Source: Flavobacterium foetidum (GTDB taxonomy: Bacteria > Bacteroidota > Bacteroidia > Flavobacteriales > Flavobacteriaceae). Taken from it: a stretch of DNA of 64,000 nt. Both the position numbers and the translations under genes were made by a program. Below the pieces are notes generated by a model. The model saw nothing but the letters and a program-made list of their open reading frames with translations. It had not been told where the DNA came from and ran no database searches. The stretch is taken from the NCBI RefSeq assembly GCF_004634245.1, contig NZ_SJTF01000006.1:62001-126000 (forward strand), written 5' to 3'. Below, in pieces: positions 27,159 through 35,697 of this stretch; positions within the stretch are counted from its first letter, which is position 1; each line of letters starts with the position of its first letter.

Positions 27159-28862
27159 ATGGCATTATCAGAACAAGAAATCATCAGAAGAGAAAAACTT
27201 CAAAATTTACGCAATCTGGGAATCAATCCTTATCCAGCTAATCTTTTTCCTGTAAATCATACTTCGAAGCAGATAAAGGAAACTTTTGAGGAAGGTAAGA
27301 AGGTTATTGTTGCGGGACGTTTGATGAGTGTTCGTGATCAAGGTAAAGCTTGTTTTGCTGAGTTACAAGACAGCGAAGGGCGTATTCAATTGTACGTGAA
27401 TCGCGATGTTTTGTGTGAAGGTGATGATAAAACATTATACAACCAAGTATTCAAAAAATTAACCGATTTAGGTGATTTTATTGGTATTGAAGGGGAATTG
27501 TTTACGACTCAAGTTGGTGCAAAATGTATTCGTGTAAGCGGATTTACGTTCTTAAGTAAAACGTTGCGCCCGCTTCCGTTGCCAAAAGTGGATGAAGAAG
27601 GAAATGTACACGATGCTTTTAATGATGCTGAGTTGCGTTACAGAATGCGTTATGTAGATTTAACGGTTAATCCGCAGGTTAAAGAAACTTTTCTTAAACG
27701 CACCAAGCTATTTAGTGCAATGAGAGAGTATTTTAACAATGCAGGATATTTGGAGGTTGAAACTCCCGTTTTACAGCCAATTCCGGGTGGAGCTGCGGCA
27801 CGTCCTTTTATCACACATCATAACTCACTTGATATTCCGCTTTACATGCGTATTGCAAACGAATTGTATTTAAAAAGATTAATTGTTGGTGGATTTGAAG
27901 GTGTTTATGAGTTCTCTAAAAACTTCCGTAACGAAGGTATGGACAGAACGCATAATCCTGAATTTACTGCAATGGAAATATATGTAGCTTACAAAGACTA
28001 CAACTGGATGATGGAGTTTGCAGAAGGTTTATTAGAGCATTGTGCGATTGCTGTAAATGGCACTAGCGAAGTTACTTTTGGCGAGCACAAAATCAACTTT
28101 AAAGCGCCTTATGCACGTGTTACCATGACCGATTCTATCAAACATTTTACTGGTTTTGATATTTCTGGAAAAACAGAACAGGAATTGTTTGAAGCAGCAC
28201 GTGGAATGGGAATCGAGGTTGACGAAACAATGGGTAAAGGAAAATTGATTGATGAGATTTTCGGAGCAAAATGTGAAGGAAATTATATTCAGCCAACTTT
28301 CATTACTGATTATCCAAAAGAAATGTCGCCGCTTTGTAAAGAACACCGCGATAATCCAGATTTGACGGAGCGTTTTGAATTAATGGTTTGCGGTAAAGAA
28401 ATTGCAAATGCTTATTCTGAATTGAACGACCCAATTGATCAAAGAGAGCGTTTTGAAGATCAGATGCGTCTTTCTGAAAAAGGTGATGATGAAGCAAACG
28501 GAATTATCGACGAGGATTTCTTAAGAGCGCTGGAGTACGGTATGCCTCCAACGTCTGGAATGGGAATTGGAATGGATCGTTTGATTATGTATTTGACAAA
28601 CAATGCTTCTATTCAGGAAGTTTTATTGTTCCCGCAAATGCGTCCTGAGAAAAAACAAGCTCAAATTGAATTGACTGAGGAAGAAAAAGTAATTATTACT
28701 TTATTGAAAGGAAATGAAAACAAAATGGATTTAGGACAACTTAAAGTTTCTGCTAACTTAAGCGGTAAAAAATGGGATGCTTCTATGAAAAACTTATCTA
28801 AACACGGTTTGACTAAAGTTGTCGTTGACGGCGAGTTTAAATTTGTTGAATTGGTGGGGTAA
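27159..28862 (+). CDS. lysS: Lysyl-tRNA synthetase, class II
   Basis: A 567-residue class II lysyl-tRNA synthetase that charges tRNA-Lys. The N-terminal OB-fold anticodon-binding domain (about 50-150, KVIVAGRLMSVRDQGKACFAEL) is followed by the catalytic domain. Motif 2 is FRNEGMDRTHNPEFTAMEIY (about 253-272) and motif 3 is SGMGIGMDRLIMYLT (about 466-480). It is longer than the roughly 505-residue E. coli enzyme: after the PQMRPEKK end of the core there is an extra domain of about 65 residues (EEEKVIITLLKGNENKMDL onward) that looks like a winged-helix fold. Confidence 0.97.
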   Translation: MALSEQEIIRREKLQNLRNLGINPYPANLFPVNHTSKQIKETFEEGKKVIVAGRLMSVRDQGKACFAELQDSEGRIQLYVNRDVLCEGDDKTLYNQVFKKLTDLGDFIGIEGELFTTQVGAKCIRVSGFTFLSKTLRPLPLPKVDEEGNVHDAFNDAELRYRMRYVDLTVNPQVKETFLKRTKLFSAMREYFNNAGYLEVETPVLQPIPGGAAARPFITHHNSLDIPLYMRIANELYLKRLIVGGFEGVYEFSKNFRNEGMDRTHNPEFTAMEIYVAYKDYNWMMEFAEGLLEHCAIAVNGTSEVTFGEHKINFKAPYARVTMTDSIKHFTGFDISGKTEQELFEAARGMGIEVDETMGKGKLIDEIFGAKCEGNYIQPTFITDYPKEMSPLCKEHRDNPDLTERFELMVCGKEIANAYSELNDPIDQRERFEDQMRLSEKGDDEANGIIDEDFLRALEYGMPPTSGMGIGMDRLIMYLTNNASIQEVLLFPQMRPEKKQAQIELTEEEKVIITLLKGNENKMDLGQLKVSANLSGKKWDASMKNLSKHGLTKVVVDGEFKFVELVG

Positions 28863-28889
28863 ATTCCTTTAAAATCATACAAAAATTTA

Positions 28890-28917
28890 AAAAGGAGCTT
28901 TTATTGAAGCTCCTTTT
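28890..28917 (+). terminator. Terminator after lysS
   Basis: AAAAGGAGCTT pairs with AAGCTCCTTTT around a short loop and ends in T. It lies 28 bases after lysS and separates it from the ATPase-nuclease unit. Confidence 0.82.
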
Positions 28918-28950
28918 TCATATATAAATATTTTCCTTAATTTTGAAAAC

Positions 28951-30300
28951 ATGGAAAGAGCAAAACTTATTGTTAAAAATTTCGGGCCTCTAAAAGATAT
29001 TGATATTGAAGTTAGAGAAATGGTCACTTTTATTGGTGCGCAGGCTTCTGGTAAAAGTACTTTGGCTAAACTACTTTCAATATTTGAAGATGAAGGATTT
29101 AGAAGAGATGATACGATCTCTTTTGAAGAAGAATTAAAAAAGTATAATATTCTTTCATATTTAAAGAAAGAAACATTTATAGAATATACTAATTACAACA
29201 GCCAACTTCGATCTACAACTCCTTTCTTCCTAAAATATTCATCAGAAACTTTTATAAAACAAACTCCAGCGCATTTAATTAAAATGTATAAAGAAGTTAA
29301 AGATGATCCTCTTCTAATTTCTAATAAACATGGCGCAAATGAAAAATTCAAATCTTTAATAAAAGGGAGCCTCTATTACTGTAAATTTTATGATAAAGAT
29401 TTCAATAAAAATATATATAATTTATTTCCGCTAAAAGAACAAAAAGAAAAATTTAAAGACCTTTTTTTCAATGGTTCTAAAGAAATTCTAAATGAAATAC
29501 ACATTGATGAAATTTTATCAATTTTAGGAAAAGAACACGTTTTTGAAAATTATTTATACTTGTATGAGGCTTTAGTAGAAATATTTCCGGCTATTTTTCT
29601 ATATGATTCTATCTATATCCCAACAGAAAGAAATATTCTTCAAATAATCCAAACAAATATTTTAGGTTTGATTAATAATAACATCCAAATTCCTAAATAC
29701 TTATTAAACAGTGGGCAAGAATATGAAAAAGCAATCAATACTATAACTGAATTACCTCTTCGAATTATTGATAATAAAATAAAATATAGAAGAGAAGGAC
29801 AAAGTTCGTTTATCTATCATAATGAAAATGAAAAAGTTAATTTATTAGAATCTGCTTCAGGTTTACAATCAGTAATTCCAATTTTACTTTTAGTAGAGTA
29901 TTCAAAATCTTTAAAAGAAGAATACAATTTCAATTTTGTTGTAGAAGAACCTGAATTAAATTTATATCCTAGAGCGCAACATGAACTAATTAAATATTTA
30001 ATTAAAAATTGTTTGCATGAAAGAAAGAATTTAATATTAACAACTCATAGTCCATTTGTTCTAGCATCTATAAATAATTTATTATTAGCTCATGATAAAG
30101 GTCAAAACAATCCTAAAGAAGTAAATAAAATTATAAAGAAAGAATCTTGGCTAAATCCTAAAAATTTTATTGCTTACGAATTGAAAAATGGAAAAGCAAA
30201 AAAGATTATGAATGATAAATTAGGGCAGATTTCTGAAAATATGATTGATGGGGTTTCAGATGCTTTTGCAAATGAATTTGATAAATTACTTGATTTATGA
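28951..30300 (+). CDS. OLD/ABC-type AAA ATPase of a putative two-gene defence-like unit
   Basis: A 449-residue SMC/ABC-type ATPase of the AAA_15/AAA_21 kind. Walker A is GAQASGKST (29-37), a PTER motif is at 224-227, the signature-like SASGLQS is at 301-307, Walker B is VVEEPELNLYP (330-340) and the H-loop is LTTHSPF (363-369). The middle (50-220) is helical and poorly conserved, like a short coiled-coil insertion. There is no C-terminal TOPRIM domain, so it is not a GajA/OLD nuclease. The stop overlaps the start of the next gene (ATGA, 30297-30300). The DNA is more AT-rich than lysS. Such ATPases commonly act as sensors or motors of phage-defence pairs. Confidence 0.8.
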   Translation: MERAKLIVKNFGPLKDIDIEVREMVTFIGAQASGKSTLAKLLSIFEDEGFRRDDTISFEEELKKYNILSYLKKETFIEYTNYNSQLRSTTPFFLKYSSETFIKQTPAHLIKMYKEVKDDPLLISNKHGANEKFKSLIKGSLYYCKFYDKDFNKNIYNLFPLKEQKEKFKDLFFNGSKEILNEIHIDEILSILGKEHVFENYLYLYEALVEIFPAIFLYDSIYIPTERNILQIIQTNILGLINNNIQIPKYLLNSGQEYEKAINTITELPLRIIDNKIKYRREGQSSFIYHNENEKVNLLESASGLQSVIPILLLVEYSKSLKEEYNFNFVVEEPELNLYPRAQHELIKYLIKNCLHERKNLILTTHSPFVLASINNLLLAHDKGQNNPKEVNKIIKKESWLNPKNFIAYELKNGKAKKIMNDKLGQISENMIDGVSDAFANEFDKLLDL

Positions 30301-30791
30301 TTCCACGTCTTAGAGAAGCATTTCCTGAAATTGAAGAAAATTGTCTAAAAACTATTACTGACAAGCATACATTTGTCTTTGAATCTAATCCTGTTTTATT
30401 TGTTACAGTAAAAGAGCCTTGGCATTTACATATTGAAAACAAATCAAATGATGAGTTTTATTTTGTTCAAAATGATGATTGTGTAATGAAAAAGGTTAAA
30501 GGCGGTCAATGTGATTATGTTATTTGCAACAATAAAGATGTATTTTTTACAGAAGTTAAAGTTGCCAAAGGGAATCAGGCAAATCACAGAAAAGATGCTT
30601 ATTCTCAATTAGAAAATACATTTAAACATTATTCAAGTTTAATAGATTTCAATCCATACAGCCTTAATGCCGTTGTTTGTCTTCCAAGTAAAAGAAGAAT
30701 TATAAAAGCAAGTGCTTCTACAAAAAGAAAAGAGTTCAAAGATTTATATAAATTAAATCTTATTGAAAGTAATTATATTTCTTTCGAATAA
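30297..30791 (+). CDS. Small protein with PD-(D/E)XK-like signature, partner of the ATPase
   Basis: A 164-residue protein I do not recognise as a named family. The sequence CDYVICNNKDVFFTEVK contains Asp73 and, 13 residues on, Glu86-Val-Lys88, followed by Gln94 and the helix AYSQLENTF with Gln104. This spacing, D-x12-E-x-K with a downstream Gln helix, is the layout of PD-(D/E)XK nucleases. The strand before it (HLHIENKSNDEFYFV) would complete the fold core. It starts inside the stop of the ATPase gene, so the two are translationally coupled. The likely role is a nuclease effector controlled by the ATPase, which is inference. A non-catalytic partner is possible. Confidence 0.55.
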   Translation: MIPRLREAFPEIEENCLKTITDKHTFVFESNPVLFVTVKEPWHLHIENKSNDEFYFVQNDDCVMKKVKGGQCDYVICNNKDVFFTEVKVAKGNQANHRKDAYSQLENTFKHYSSLIDFNPYSLNAVVCLPSKRRIIKASASTKRKEFKDLYKLNLIESNYISFE

Positions 30792-30795
30792 TTTC

Positions 30796-30830
30796 AAACC
30801 CGACAGTTTTAAACCTGTCGGGTTTTTCTA
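30796..30830 (+). terminator. Terminator after the ATPase-nuclease pair
   Basis: AAACCCGACAG pairs with CTGTCGGGTTT around TTTTAAAC, followed by T. It starts five bases after the stop codon. The rest of the spacer up to 31111 (about 280 bases) is AT-rich and holds only the candidate promoter at 31024. Confidence 0.85.
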
Positions 30831-31023
30831 TTTCAAATTGGTGCTTTAGCAATATTTATTGAAAGAACAAAATACACCTTAAATATTTATAAATCAACAA
30901 TTTACAATCTTAAAAATTATTTCAAACTGCATACATTCTGAATGCAAAAAAACAAGTCGAAATCTGGGCAAAATTGAACACAGAATTGATTTTAATTTTA
31001 CTTTTTTTTAGCAAACAAATTAC

Positions 31024-31031
31024 TACATTTG
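31024..31031 (+). promoter_or_regulatory. Candidate -7 element of the trypsin-like protease gene
   Basis: TACATTTG matches TAnnTTTG, 80 bases before the ATG at 31112. No -33 TTG at 17-23 bases is evident, so the call rests on the -7 box alone. Confidence 0.4.
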
Positions 31032-31111
31032 ACCTCAATTTGACTTGTTAAAAAAGTCTAATTTTTCAAACCCAAAACCATTCAATTAACATTTTTCAAC
31101 CAATACTCTAA

Positions 31112-32257
31112 ATGAAAATTAGAAAAATCGCTCCCAACGAAGACTTGGCCTCGGCTACAACTAAAAAAAAAGGAAATCGCTACAAATTTGCCATCATCGG
31201 AATTATCTTTCTCTCAGCCGCAGGCTTTTTTGGATTTAAATATTTTAAACCTAAAACTGAAACTGTTTGTCTAGGTACCGATACCAAAATCTATGATACA
31301 TACAAAGAAGCCGTTGTACTTATAAAACACAGATACGGTTATTTCGCAAAAATTAATGGAAATGAAATTCCGCTTACGGTCCAAGACGCTAAGGAAGAAA
31401 CAATTTACGGAACTGGCTTTTTTGTAGATACAAACGGAAACATGATAACCAATAGGCATGTTTTGCAACCATGGAACGCATCTGATGAAGAGACTGAAAA
31501 AGTAAATACCACAATACAAAACCTAAGAATGAAGATTGCTTCTATTCTTACTACTGATGTTGCAGAAGATGAGTATCAAAGTTTTATTGAAAGAAACTGG
31601 ACACATGCTTCGATATCATATGACGAAGGAGGAGAAGAGGGCGATTATGAAGAGTCGAGTAACGAAAGTGATTCTGCAGGTGAAGAATTTGTTAGTTCAA
31701 GCGAAGCAGAAACCGAAACTGATACATCATCAACCGATATTGCTGCATCAATCCCTGTAAAAGAATATGTTTCTATAGATAATATAGAAGTATATGTAAA
31801 AACTTTAGATATTGAAGTAGCCCTTCATGACTCTAATGATGAGTGGCTTAATTGTGAAGTAAAAAAAGTATCCGAAGATACCAATATTGATTTAGGTATT
31901 TTACAGCTAGCAAATCATATAACTCCGGGAAATGTTAGCCATGTTATAAATCTTGATAATGCAGTTGACAACGATTCTTCTTTGGCTCCAGGCCAAAAAG
32001 CAATTATGGTGGGGTATCCGTTAGGAATGGATTTGGCACAGACAGATTCTGGAATAAAAGTACAGCTTTATAATGGTCAAATAAGTAAAGAATCAGACGG
32101 CAATAAAATTCAATACAGCATAACTTCTACACATGGTGCAAGCGGTGCGCCAGTCTTTAACGAATGTGGCCAGCTGATTGCAGTAAATTTCAGTGGAGTC
32201 GATCAGGTTCAAGGTATCAATTTTGGAATTGTGGCTAAACATATTAATTCTCTTTAA
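31112..32257 (+). CDS. Membrane-anchored trypsin-like serine protease
   Basis: A 381-residue protein with a basic N-terminus, one membrane helix (about 26-44, FAIIGIIFLSAAGFFGF) and an extracytoplasmic trypsin-fold domain. The likely triad is His116 (MITNRHVLQP), Asp260 (EDTNIDLGILQL) and Ser344 in HGASGAPVFN, the GxSG nucleophile motif. Between His and Asp there is an insertion of about 45 residues that is almost purely acidic and serine-rich (about 168-212), probably a flexible loop. There is no PDZ domain, unlike DegP. It is 83 bases upstream of the VIT-domain gene on the same strand. Substrates are unknown. Confidence 0.8.
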   Translation: MKIRKIAPNEDLASATTKKKGNRYKFAIIGIIFLSAAGFFGFKYFKPKTETVCLGTDTKIYDTYKEAVVLIKHRYGYFAKINGNEIPLTVQDAKEETIYGTGFFVDTNGNMITNRHVLQPWNASDEETEKVNTTIQNLRMKIASILTTDVAEDEYQSFIERNWTHASISYDEGGEEGDYEESSNESDSAGEEFVSSSEAETETDTSSTDIAASIPVKEYVSIDNIEVYVKTLDIEVALHDSNDEWLNCEVKKVSEDTNIDLGILQLANHITPGNVSHVINLDNAVDNDSSLAPGQKAIMVGYPLGMDLAQTDSGIKVQLYNGQISKESDGNKIQYSITSTHGASGAPVFNECGQLIAVNFSGVDQVQGINFGIVAKHINSL

Positions 32258-32340
32258 TTTTAAAAAGATCAAAAATACTTTTTTAAAACAAATGAATTTT
32301 CCTACGTTTATAGCCAAATAAAAAATCACGTTTATTAATC

Positions 32341-35148
32341 ATGAATAAAATTTTTACTATTTGTGCACTACTGTTCTTTAGTGCCGTTTTTTCACAGATT
32401 CCAAATCTGGATGTCGAGAATCAGAAAAAGAATTCTGTAACCTTGCAGGATTTAAAAATTGAAACTAAAATTTTAGGAAATCTTGCAACAACAACTGCAA
32501 CTTATATATTTTATAATTCTAGTGACCGAATTTTAGAAGGAAAACTTACCATTCCGTTGCCTGAAGGCGTAAATGTAAGCGGTTATGCTTTAGACATCAA
32601 CGGAAGTCTGCGAGATGCAGTTCCTGTTCCAAAAGAACGAGCTAAAGAAGTATTTGAAAGTATCGAAAGAAGAAATGTCGATCCTGGTATTATTGAAAAA
32701 GTAGAAGGAAACAATTTCAGAACCAGAATCTACCCTATTCCAGCTAGAGGCAGCAGAACGATTCAGATTACTTATAATCAGGAATTAAAAAATGCTACTA
32801 CTGATTATCTGTATTTTCTAAGTTTTGCCAATGCAGTCAATATTCCAAAATTTAATTTAAAAGTATTGATTAATGAAAGTCTGACAACTCCTAAAATTAC
32901 GGAAAATCCAGATGGCAGTTTTGCTTTTCAGAAAAAAGGAAATCAATGGATAGCAGAAATTAGTAAAACGAATTTTACGCCAAATGAAAGTCTCAAAATA
33001 ACGATTCCAAAAGTTAATGAGTCTTCAAGTGTATTGCTTCAAAAAGCCTCTGATAATAAATTTTATTTTGCAGCAAGTGTTTCGATGAATTTCCCCGTAA
33101 AAGAAAAATCGAAATCTCAAAAAATTGCTATTATTTGGGACAATTCATTCAGCGGATCCAAAAGAGATCATCAAAAAGAACTAGACTTTCTTAATGCTTA
33201 TTTTTTAGAGAACAAGAACATTTCAGTATTTTTTGTCCTTTTAAATAATATTCTTGAAAAAACAGAAGAATTTACTGTTTCTGGAGGAAACTGGAGTGCT
33301 TTAAAAGACAGAATTCTCAATCTTAAATACGACGGCGGAACCGATTTCGGCGCTTTAAAAGAAATCTCTCAAATAGACGAATATCTTTTATTTTCTGACG
33401 GAATTTCGAATTTTGGTGATTTAACTTTAAAATTCAAGAAACCTGTCAACAGCATAACAAGCACACCAACTTCTGATTTTAATTTACTTAAACTTTTAGC
33501 ATCACAATCTGGAGGAAATTTTATCAATCTTAACGAATTAGACACTCAATCTGCTTTAAAAACGTACAATAGACTTCCTATTCTGTTTTTAGGTTTTAAA
33601 GAAACCAATAGTACTCAGGAATTGTTCCCAAACATTGGAACTGCCGTAAACGAACCAGTGAATATATTTGGAATTTCATCTCCAAATTTGGGAAAACTTA
33701 CTGCTGTTTTTTCAGTAGGAAACAAGAAATTTGAAGTTCCTGTAGATTTCACTAACGCTGTACAAGTAGATAACTGGCCTATTGCACAATTTTGGGCACA
33801 ACGAAAAATTAATGATCTTGAACTTAATTCGACTCAAAACCGCGATGAAATAAGAAACTTGAGCGAACAGTTTGGAGTAGTAAGCAAGAATACCAGTCTT
33901 ATTGTATTGGAAGACGTTAATGATTATGTACGTTTTGGAATCACTCCTCCACAAGAATTGTTGTCAGAATACAACAGAATCGTTTCACAGAACAAAAGAC
34001 AAATTTTAGAACAAAGAAAAAATCTGCTGTCCAAAGCTTTTGATAAAACACGTGAATTGGCAACTTGGTGGAATAGCGAATTTAAGGCTACAGAAAAAAA
34101 ACAGTATCCTAAAATTTCTAAACAGTCGCAAAAATTGACCACACAACAAGATGCTGTCAGTGACAATATTGCATATGGACGTGAACAAGTAAGCGATGCC
34201 AATAAAAAATCATCCACGGGCAAAATAACTTTAATAGAGGTTGAAAGTACTCAAGAGTATATGAAAGATTTTCAATCTTTACAATCTCCTGAATTGATTT
34301 ACCAGAAATATCTTGAAAATCGTCCTAAATATGAAAAACAGGTTACCTATTATTTTGATGTTTCAAAACTGCTATTCAGAAAAGGAGATAAAGTTCTTTC
34401 TCTAAAGGTTTTAAGTACATTAGCTGAACTGGATTTGGAGAATGAAGAATTATACAAAACGATATCTTATCTGCTGAAACAAAGAGGTAATTATGATAAA
34501 GAATTGTGGATTACTCAAAAGATTCTAGAATGGAGACCTTTCGACCCTCAAAGTCATAGGGATTATGCATTGGCTTTGGTTGACAACAAAAAACCTCAAG
34601 AAGCTCTTAATGTATACAAATCAATGCTTTATCAGGAATATACCGATGAGATTTCTGTAAGAGACACTGGTATTGAAGAGATTTTGATTATGGAAATCAA
34701 TAACATTTTGAGTCAAAACAAGAATGTTGATGGAAGCAAGATAGATAATCGTCTAAAAGCAAATCTCCCTGTCGATATTCGAGTTGTCATCAATTGGAAT
34801 AAAGACAATACCGACATCGATCTTTGGGTTACAGATCCAAGAGGTGAAGATTGTTCTTACTCTCATAAATCAACAGAAATTGGAGGAAGATTAAGCAACG
34901 ATTTCACGCAAGGTTTTGGCCCGGAACAGTTTTTATTAAAAAAAGCCATCAAAGGGAAATATAAAATTAAAACCAATTTCTTTGGCGAGAGACAGAATAT
35001 TCTTTCTGGTCCAACGACTATAATGGCAGAAGTTTATCTGTATTATTCTGACGGAAGACAAGAGCGCAAAATTGCTGTTTTCCAGAGTCAGAAAGAAAAC
35101 AAACGCGAAAATGATAGTAAGATTCTAATTGGAGAATTTGAATTTTAG
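32341..35148 (+). CDS. VIT domain, degenerate von Willebrand A and DUF2135 surface protein
   Basis: A 935-residue exported protein with signal peptide MNKIFTICALLFFSAVFSQ. A VIT domain (about 30-170) contains LPEGVNVSGYALDINGSLRDA and ARGSRTIQITYNQEL. It is followed by a von Willebrand A-like region. The first MIDAS motif, D-N-S-F-S near residue 267 (IIWDNSFSGS), is kept. A TPR-like helical stretch (about 640-790) precedes a C-terminal DUF2135 domain (INWNKDNTDIDLWVTDP onward). VIT-VWA proteins act in adhesion or protein scaffolding; the role here is not established. It probably shares a transcript with the protease upstream. Confidence 0.78.
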   Translation: MNKIFTICALLFFSAVFSQIPNLDVENQKKNSVTLQDLKIETKILGNLATTTATYIFYNSSDRILEGKLTIPLPEGVNVSGYALDINGSLRDAVPVPKERAKEVFESIERRNVDPGIIEKVEGNNFRTRIYPIPARGSRTIQITYNQELKNATTDYLYFLSFANAVNIPKFNLKVLINESLTTPKITENPDGSFAFQKKGNQWIAEISKTNFTPNESLKITIPKVNESSSVLLQKASDNKFYFAASVSMNFPVKEKSKSQKIAIIWDNSFSGSKRDHQKELDFLNAYFLENKNISVFFVLLNNILEKTEEFTVSGGNWSALKDRILNLKYDGGTDFGALKEISQIDEYLLFSDGISNFGDLTLKFKKPVNSITSTPTSDFNLLKLLASQSGGNFINLNELDTQSALKTYNRLPILFLGFKETNSTQELFPNIGTAVNEPVNIFGISSPNLGKLTAVFSVGNKKFEVPVDFTNAVQVDNWPIAQFWAQRKINDLELNSTQNRDEIRNLSEQFGVVSKNTSLIVLEDVNDYVRFGITPPQELLSEYNRIVSQNKRQILEQRKNLLSKAFDKTRELATWWNSEFKATEKKQYPKISKQSQKLTTQQDAVSDNIAYGREQVSDANKKSSTGKITLIEVESTQEYMKDFQSLQSPELIYQKYLENRPKYEKQVTYYFDVSKLLFRKGDKVLSLKVLSTLAELDLENEELYKTISYLLKQRGNYDKELWITQKILEWRPFDPQSHRDYALALVDNKKPQEALNVYKSMLYQEYTDEISVRDTGIEEILIMEINNILSQNKNVDGSKIDNRLKANLPVDIRVVINWNKDNTDIDLWVTDPRGEDCSYSHKSTEIGGRLSNDFTQGFGPEQFLLKKAIKGKYKIKTNFFGERQNILSGPTTIMAEVYLYYSDGRQERKIAVFQSQKENKRENDSKILIGEFEF

Positions 35149-35183
35149 AAATTCTAAAATGAATAAAGTTTAAGTTAAATTAC

Positions 35184-35212
35184 AAAAGAGCTTCATGAGA
35201 GGCTCTTTTTTT
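35184..35212 (+). terminator. Terminator after the VIT-domain gene
   Basis: AAAAGAGC and GCTCTTTT enclose a ten-base loop, followed by T. It lies 36 bases after the stop codon. Confidence 0.78.
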
Positions 35213-35229
35213 ATATAGAATAATATCTT

Positions 35230-35237
35230 TATATTTG
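35230..35237 (+). promoter_or_regulatory. Candidate -7 element of the DUF433 gene
   Basis: TATATTTG matches TAnnTTTG and lies 15 bases before the ATG at 35253. No clear -33 element. Confidence 0.4.
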
Positions 35238-35252
35238 AATAAAGTTAATACT

Positions 35253-35483
35253 ATGGAAAATCTAATTTCAAGAATCACAATAAATCCTGATGTCTGTCAT
35301 GGAAAACCGACAGTGAGAAATATGCGTTACCCTATAGAAATGATTTTGGACTTACTTTCCTCTGGAATGGAATTTCAAGAAATCATTGAAGATTATCCTG
35401 CTCTTGAAAACAAAGACATATTAGCTTGTTTAGCATATGCTTCAAAACTAACTGATGTAAAAATATTAAGTAAGGTTGCATGA
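35253..35483 (+). CDS. DUF433 (VapB-type antitoxin-like) protein
   Basis: A 76-residue DUF433 protein. The family core is TINPDVCHGKPTVRNMRYPIEMILDLLSSGM followed by IIEDYPALENKDILACLAYA, a small winged-helix DNA-binding fold. DUF433 genes usually precede a DUF5615 PIN-like toxin gene and are taken to be its antitoxin and repressor. A TTG 18 bases upstream is in frame, but the ATG gives the family-like start. The stop overlaps the next start (ATGA at 35480-35483), exactly as in intact pairs. The toxin itself is wrecked (next entry), so this antitoxin is now alone. Confidence 0.85.
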   Translation: MENLISRITINPDVCHGKPTVRNMRYPIEMILDLLSSGMEFQEIIEDYPALENKDILACLAYASKLTDVKILSKVA

Positions 35484-35610
35484 AGTTTGTTGTAGATGCT
35501 TACTTTCTAAACACTCATTGATTGAATTAGATAGTTTTGAAATAACTAGTCAGCGAAACATGCAATTGAAAAAAAATCACTTTCCTCGACCAATAAGGTT
35601 CTTTCAATAA
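35480..35610 (+). pseudogene. Remnant of a DUF5615 PIN-like toxin gene
   Basis: The reading frame coupled to DUF433 begins MKFVVDAYF, like the start of DUF5615 toxins (with the first catalytic Asp), and stops after 13 codons at 35519. The +1 frame then reads SLIELDSFEITSQRNMQ up to 35608. This resembles the C-terminal end of that family, where a (N/S)LIEL/I motif closes the protein. The simplest reading is an internal deletion that removed about 90 codons and changed frame. The family match at both ends is judged from memory and needs alignment. Confidence 0.5.
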
Positions 35611-35697
35611 CGAACAATATTTATAATCTTTTATATCACAATAGTACAACTACCTAAAAGAATTCTAAAAAACTTTTTTTCATATAAAATGATTTTG

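Noticed and set aside
28938..28945. TAATTTTG as the promoter of the ATPase gene
   Set aside because: It matches TAnnTTTG but lies only five bases before the ATG, which would make the start of transcription fall on or after the start codon. No -33 element supports it.
28951..30300. Gabija GajA or an OLD-family nuclease
   Set aside because: The ATPase ends soon after the H-loop and has no TOPRIM domain, and no UvrD-like helicase gene follows.
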